The position numbers and the translations under genes were made by a program. DNA of 47,283 nucleotides from Rhizobium sp. ASV20 (lineage in GTDB: Bacteria; Pseudomonadota; Alphaproteobacteria; Rhizobiales; Rhizobiaceae), in the NCBI RefSeq assembly GCF_016429015.1, contig NZ_JAELTU010000042.1:1-47283 (forward strand), written 5' to 3'. Positions 44,382-47,283 of this stretch are shown piece by piece (the stretch's first letter is position 1; each line of letters begins with the position of its first letter). Under the pieces are notes generated by a model. The model had not been told where the DNA came from, searched no databases, and was given only the letters and a program-made list of their open reading frames with translations.

Positions 44382-44487
44382 CTGCGCCGCATCCCGTCTG
44401 TTTGCTTCCAATCGACGCCATATCACTCCGCATCCTCAAAACTTCATGCTAGCCTCTCTTTCCCTGTAACCCACCCCGATTCGCCCC

Positions 44488-45210
44488 ATGACCAGACAGC
44501 GCCGCCGTCGTCTCATCAGGACCCGCCGCACCGTGACGGGGCTCTTGCTGGTTGCCTCGATCGCTTTTCTGGCTGGCATGACCGATGCCGTCGGCCTGAT
44601 GCTGACAGGGAACTTCGTGTCCTTCATGACGGGCAATACGACGCGGGCGGCGATTGCTTTGGGGACGGGGGATCTTGGTCATGCAGCGGTGCTGTTTTCC
44701 GCCATTCTCACCTTCATTTCCGGCAATGCGCTCGGGATCGTCATCGCGCATATGGTCGATCGGCGGGCTTTCGTCGTGCTTGCCTGCGTCAGCATCCTGC
44801 TGGCCGCGGCCGCCGGCTTTGCGGAGCCGGCGCTGATCCTGGTGCAATTCTTTCTCGTGGTGCTCGCTATGGGTCTGGTCAATGCCACGGTCGAGCATAT
44901 CGAAGGTCTGCCGATCGGGCTTACCTATGTCACGGGCGCTCTCTCGCGATTCGGCCGTGGCATCGGCCGTTTCCTGCTGGGCGAGCGGGATTTTGCCTGG
45001 ACGGTGCAGATCGTGCCGTGGAGCGGCATGATATCGGGCGCTGTCAGCGGCGCACTTCTTGCCCGCACCTTCGGGGCGCATGCGCTCTGGTTGGTTTCCA
45101 CGGTCGCACTTATCCTGGCGCTGTCGACGCTTTTCATCCCCCGCCCGCTGCAGCGCCGCTTCAATCAGCGCTTCGTGGCGGCGGCTCCGTTGGCGCGGCG
45201 ATCGAAATAG
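44488..45210 (+). CDS. DUF1275 (YoaK-like) membrane protein
   Basis: A 240-residue membrane protein with about six hydrophobic segments. The family hallmarks are ASIAFLAGMTDAVGLMLTGNFVSFMTGNTTRAAIALG at the start, and LPIGLTYVTGALSRFGRGIGRFLLGERD later. The function of DUF1275/YoaK is unknown; transport is suspected. No strong ribosome site is visible before the ATG, so the start is uncertain. Confidence 0.85.
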   Translation: MTRQRRRRLIRTRRTVTGLLLVASIAFLAGMTDAVGLMLTGNFVSFMTGNTTRAAIALGTGDLGHAAVLFSAILTFISGNALGIVIAHMVDRRAFVVLACVSILLAAAAGFAEPALILVQFFLVVLAMGLVNATVEHIEGLPIGLTYVTGALSRFGRGIGRFLLGERDFAWTVQIVPWSGMISGAVSGALLARTFGAHALWLVSTVALILALSTLFIPRPLQRRFNQRFVAAAPLARRSK

Positions 45211-45283
45211 CCACATTGCGGTGCACAAAAATCTGCTAGGGAGAAACCGAATCGTTTTCCGCCGACAAGCGTAAGGATGTGCC

Positions 45284-46075
45284 GTGTTCTTTTTTTCGAA
45301 ACTTGTCTGGATTTTCGGTCAGCCATTGTCGCTGGCGTTTCTCCTCGGCCTTCTGGCCTTCATCGCCGGGCTTCTGCGTTGGCGGGCTACCATGCTCACC
45401 ACTTCGCTTTTGTCTGCCGTCGTTCTGTTCGTCACGCTTTACACGACGGCAGGCGCCTACGTGGTCCAGGGGCTGGAGGAACGCTTTCCGAAGCCTGCAG
45501 CCGACCCTGCGGATCTCAAGTGCATGATTGTACTTGGCGGCGCCACGCAGAACGAAGTGACGACGGCGCGAGGCGGCTATGAACTCGATTCGGCCGGTGA
45601 CCGCCTCGTCGAGGCGCTGCGGCTGGCGCAGAAATATCCGCAGGCACGCATCCTGATTTCGGGTGGCGATGGTTCGATCGGCGGTAGCTACGAAGGCGAC
45701 GCCGTTATCTCCGAGCGCTTCTTTACAGCCTTCGGCGTTTCGACGAGCCGCATGATCGAGGACAAAACCTCGCGCACCACGTTCGAAAATGCAGTCAATA
45801 CGAAGGAGCTGCTTGCCCAGAACGGGCTTTCGGATTGCCTGCTCATCACGTCGGGCTTCCACATGCCGCGCTCGATGGGCATCTTCCGCAAGCAGGGTAT
45901 TTCCGTTGTGCCCTGGCCGGTTGATTATCGCAGCACCGGCAAGGAGACGCCCGGTTTCGATTTCACCCAGCCTTCGCGCAACGCGCAGCTGCTGGCGACG
46001 GGACTGCGCGAATGGGTTGGTCTCGTCGGCTACTATGCGGTTGGCCGCACCTCGGCGCTCTACCCCGGACCATAA
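45284..46075 (+). CDS. YdcF family protein (DUF218)
   Basis: A 263-residue protein with two N-terminal transmembrane segments (about 12-32 and 38-60) and a DUF218 domain in the periplasm: CMIVLGGATQN, GDRLVEALRLAQKYPQARILISGGDGSIGG, SRTTFENAVNTKELL, LLITSGFHMPRSMGIFRKQGI and VVPWPVDYRS. The family (YdcF, ElyC, SanA) has a Rossmann-like fold, with ElyC and SanA linked to envelope integrity. The start is GTG at 45284 with AAGGAT before it. Confidence 0.9.
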   Translation: MFFFSKLVWIFGQPLSLAFLLGLLAFIAGLLRWRATMLTTSLLSAVVLFVTLYTTAGAYVVQGLEERFPKPAADPADLKCMIVLGGATQNEVTTARGGYELDSAGDRLVEALRLAQKYPQARILISGGDGSIGGSYEGDAVISERFFTAFGVSTSRMIEDKTSRTTFENAVNTKELLAQNGLSDCLLITSGFHMPRSMGIFRKQGISVVPWPVDYRSTGKETPGFDFTQPSRNAQLLATGLREWVGLVGYYAVGRTSALYPGP

Positions 46076-46091
46076 CTCTGTGTCCCTGACC

Positions 46092-46119
46092 GTAATCACA
46101 GGTCCGCACACGTGATTAC
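46092..46119. terminator. inverted repeat between convergent genes
   Basis: GTAATCAC (46092-46099) and GTGATTAC (46112-46119) form a perfect 8-bp stem with a 12-base loop, between the YdcF stop (46075) and the stop of the secreted protein (46138). There is no T run, so this is a weak terminator candidate. Confidence 0.35.
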
Positions 46120-46137
46120 ATGTCTGCGTGGCAAGGC

Positions 46138-46617
46138 CTATTTCTGCGATACGGTGACGAACTTGGTGCCGCGCACCCTGACGGTGATTTCGCAGACGGC
46201 CTCACCATCCTTGCGGTCGCAGAAGCGCGGATGCATCTTCATGACCAGCACCATGTTGCCGAAGCGCAGGATGAAATCGTAGCCATAGATCTTTGCCGTG
46301 GCGACGAGCAGATATCCGCCCTCGGCGACCTGAACATAGAAGTTGTAGGGGCAGCCCTCGTCCGTGCAGTAAGCACGTTTTTCTCCCTTGCAGGTGATTT
46401 CGCCCTCATTGATGACGATATCCATCAACTTGTCGTTGTTGATGTCCTGCTGGGTCGCGAACTTGTCGCCGAAACTCACCTGTCCGTCGCAGCTCTTGGT
46501 GAAGTGGTCCTTCTCGTAGGCCACCGGATCCTGCAGGAGCGATTGCTGTGCCGCGGCCGCCGCCGGCATGACCACGAATGCAATGAGATTGAGGATGACG
46601 ATCAGCAGGGATTTCAC
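46138..46617 (-). CDS. small Cys-rich secreted protein
   Basis: A 159-residue protein, unassigned to any family. The signal peptide MKSLLIVILNLIAFVVMPAAAAA starts at a GTG at 46617, which has GAGGAA about nine bases before it. The mature part has six Cys (43, 76, 84, 89, 133, 142), suggesting three disulfides. The stretch DINNDKLMDIVINEGEITC (58-76) has the D-x-N-x-D-x3-D spacing of small calcium-binding loops. Longer frames upstream lack a signal. Calcium binding is only suggested. Confidence 0.7.
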   Translation of the reverse strand: MKSLLIVILNLIAFVVMPAAAAAQQSLLQDPVAYEKDHFTKSCDGQVSFGDKFATQQDINNDKLMDIVINEGEITCKGEKRAYCTDEGCPYNFYVQVAEGGYLLVATAKIYGYDFILRFGNMVLVMKMHPRFCDRKDGEAVCEITVRVRGTKFVTVSQK

Positions 46618-46769
46618 GGGGGGATTCCTCTTCGAAGCGCTGTCACGGCGATATTGGTCGCCTTGGTCGCCGCAGCCGCTGCGAGATGTTTGCACACGCC
46701 TGCTTGCGCGGCCCTTGCGCTCATGATTCATTTCGTGAAAATCGTAGCCGACGCCCGTTGGAGTTCTCG

Positions 46770-47283
46770 ATGTCGCTTCTCTCGTTTCTTGACTATGTCG
46801 GCGTCGCCCTCTTTGCCGCCACCGGCGCGCTCGCAGCGTCGCGCAAACAGCTCGATCTGATCGGCTTTCTGTTCTTTGCCGCAGTCACAGGCATCGGCGG
46901 CGGCACGCTTCGGGATATCATCCTCGGCCGCGTTCCGGTCTTCTGGGTGCTGAACCCGACCTATATCATCATCTGCGCCATCGTCGGCGTGCTGTTCTTC
47001 TTCACGGCACATCTGTTCGAATCACGCTACCGGCTGCTGCTCTGGCTCGATGCGGTAGGCGTGTCGGCCTATTGCGTGATGGGCGCCGCCAAGGGCATGG
47101 CGGCAACGGGCTCGCCGACGGTTGCCATCGTCACCGGCACGCTGACGGCGACTTTCGGCGGTATCCTGCGCGATCTTCTGGCGAACGAGCCTTCGGTGCT
47201 GCTACGGCCGGAGATCTACGTGACGGCGTCCATTGTCGGCGCCGGCGTCTTCACCGCGGCGAATGCGACGCCCCTTCCTCTCT
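46770..47283 (+). CDS. UPF0126/TRIC channel family protein, partial
   Basis: At least 171 residues, cut by the window end. It begins MSLLSFLDYVGVALFAATGA and carries the two family motifs: GIGGGTLRDIILGRVPVFW (about 42-60) and a second copy, TFGGILRDLLANEPSVLL (about 129-146). The internal repeat is that of trimeric intracellular cation channel-type proteins, which conduct potassium. GGAG lies seven bases before the ATG. It is divergent from the secreted protein across 152 gene-free bases. Confidence 0.9.
   Translation, partial: MSLLSFLDYVGVALFAATGALAASRKQLDLIGFLFFAAVTGIGGGTLRDIILGRVPVFWVLNPTYIIICAIVGVLFFFTAHLFESRYRLLLWLDAVGVSAYCVMGAAKGMAATGSPTVAIVTGTLTATFGGILRDLLANEPSVLLRPEIYVTASIVGAGVFTAANATPLPL

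Overview
The window looks like a chromosomal segment of a fast-growing alphaproteobacterium of the Rhizobiaceae (Rhizobium/Agrobacterium group). The reasons are the GC-rich coding sequence, the rpsA-cmk cluster beside a TIGR02300-type acidic protein and tRNA-Ala(GGC), a PmtA-type phospholipid methyltransferase, a DUF6665 protein, many UgpC/MalK-type sugar ABC systems, and a two-palindrome intergenic repeat of the kind dispersed in rhizobial genomes. The species cannot be fixed from sequence reading alone.

Layout. (1) 1-3.8 kb: tRNA-fMet, probably the tail of an rRNA operon. Then a small secreted protein with a duplicated Cys motif coupled to a sterol-desaturase-family enzyme, a lipoprotein, a SIMPL-domain protein and a class D beta-lactamase, closed by a strong terminator. 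(2) 3.8-14.9 kb, all on the minus strand: an envelope and efflux block. It holds an RND pump with its adaptor and a small membrane protein, an Omp25/RopB-like beta-barrel, and an MFS exporter lying between two paralogous OmpR-type two-component systems. (3) 15.0-15.7 kb: PmtA-like methyltransferase. (4) 15.7-21.3 kb: a sugar ABC operon (binding protein, two permeases, a 33-codon coupled ORF, ATPase) with a divergent ROK repressor. (5) 21.3-22.5 kb: DUF6665 protein and an O6-methylguanine-DNA methyltransferase. (6) 22.6-30.8 kb: a second sugar locus with an ABC importer, a Gfo/Idh/MocA-aldo/keto reductase fusion, a divergent AraC regulator and a hydroxypyruvate-isomerase-like TIM-barrel protein. 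(7) 30.8-32.9 kb: CopD-like membrane protein and a PPP-family phosphatase. (8) 33.0-37.0 kb: gabT-gabD (GABA degradation) with a divergent regulator made of MerR, XRE and cupin domains. (9) 37.2-39.7 kb: RNase D-like exonuclease and a large Ala-rich protein with an acidic tail. (10) 39.8-44.4 kb: rpsA, cmk, a PaiB-like protein, the TIGR02300 protein, tRNA-Ala and a shortened GIY-YIG gene. (11) 44.5 kb to the end: DUF1275 and YdcF membrane proteins, a Cys-rich secreted protein and a UPF0126/TRIC channel cut by the window end.

How genes work together. The two sugar loci each pair an importer with a divergent regulator, and candidate operators lie in both intergenic regions. The second locus also carries redox and isomerase enzymes, so it may be a complete uptake-and-conversion pathway for an unidentified sugar or polyol. 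GabT and GabD convert GABA to succinate. The RND, MFS and two-component block is a plausible envelope-stress or drug-response module. The features most worth a second look are the 33-codon coupled ORF, the oxidoreductase fusion, the three-domain GABA-locus regulator with a palindrome abutting the gabT -10 box, the missing aroA beside cmk, and the intercistronic hairpins behind both binding-protein genes.
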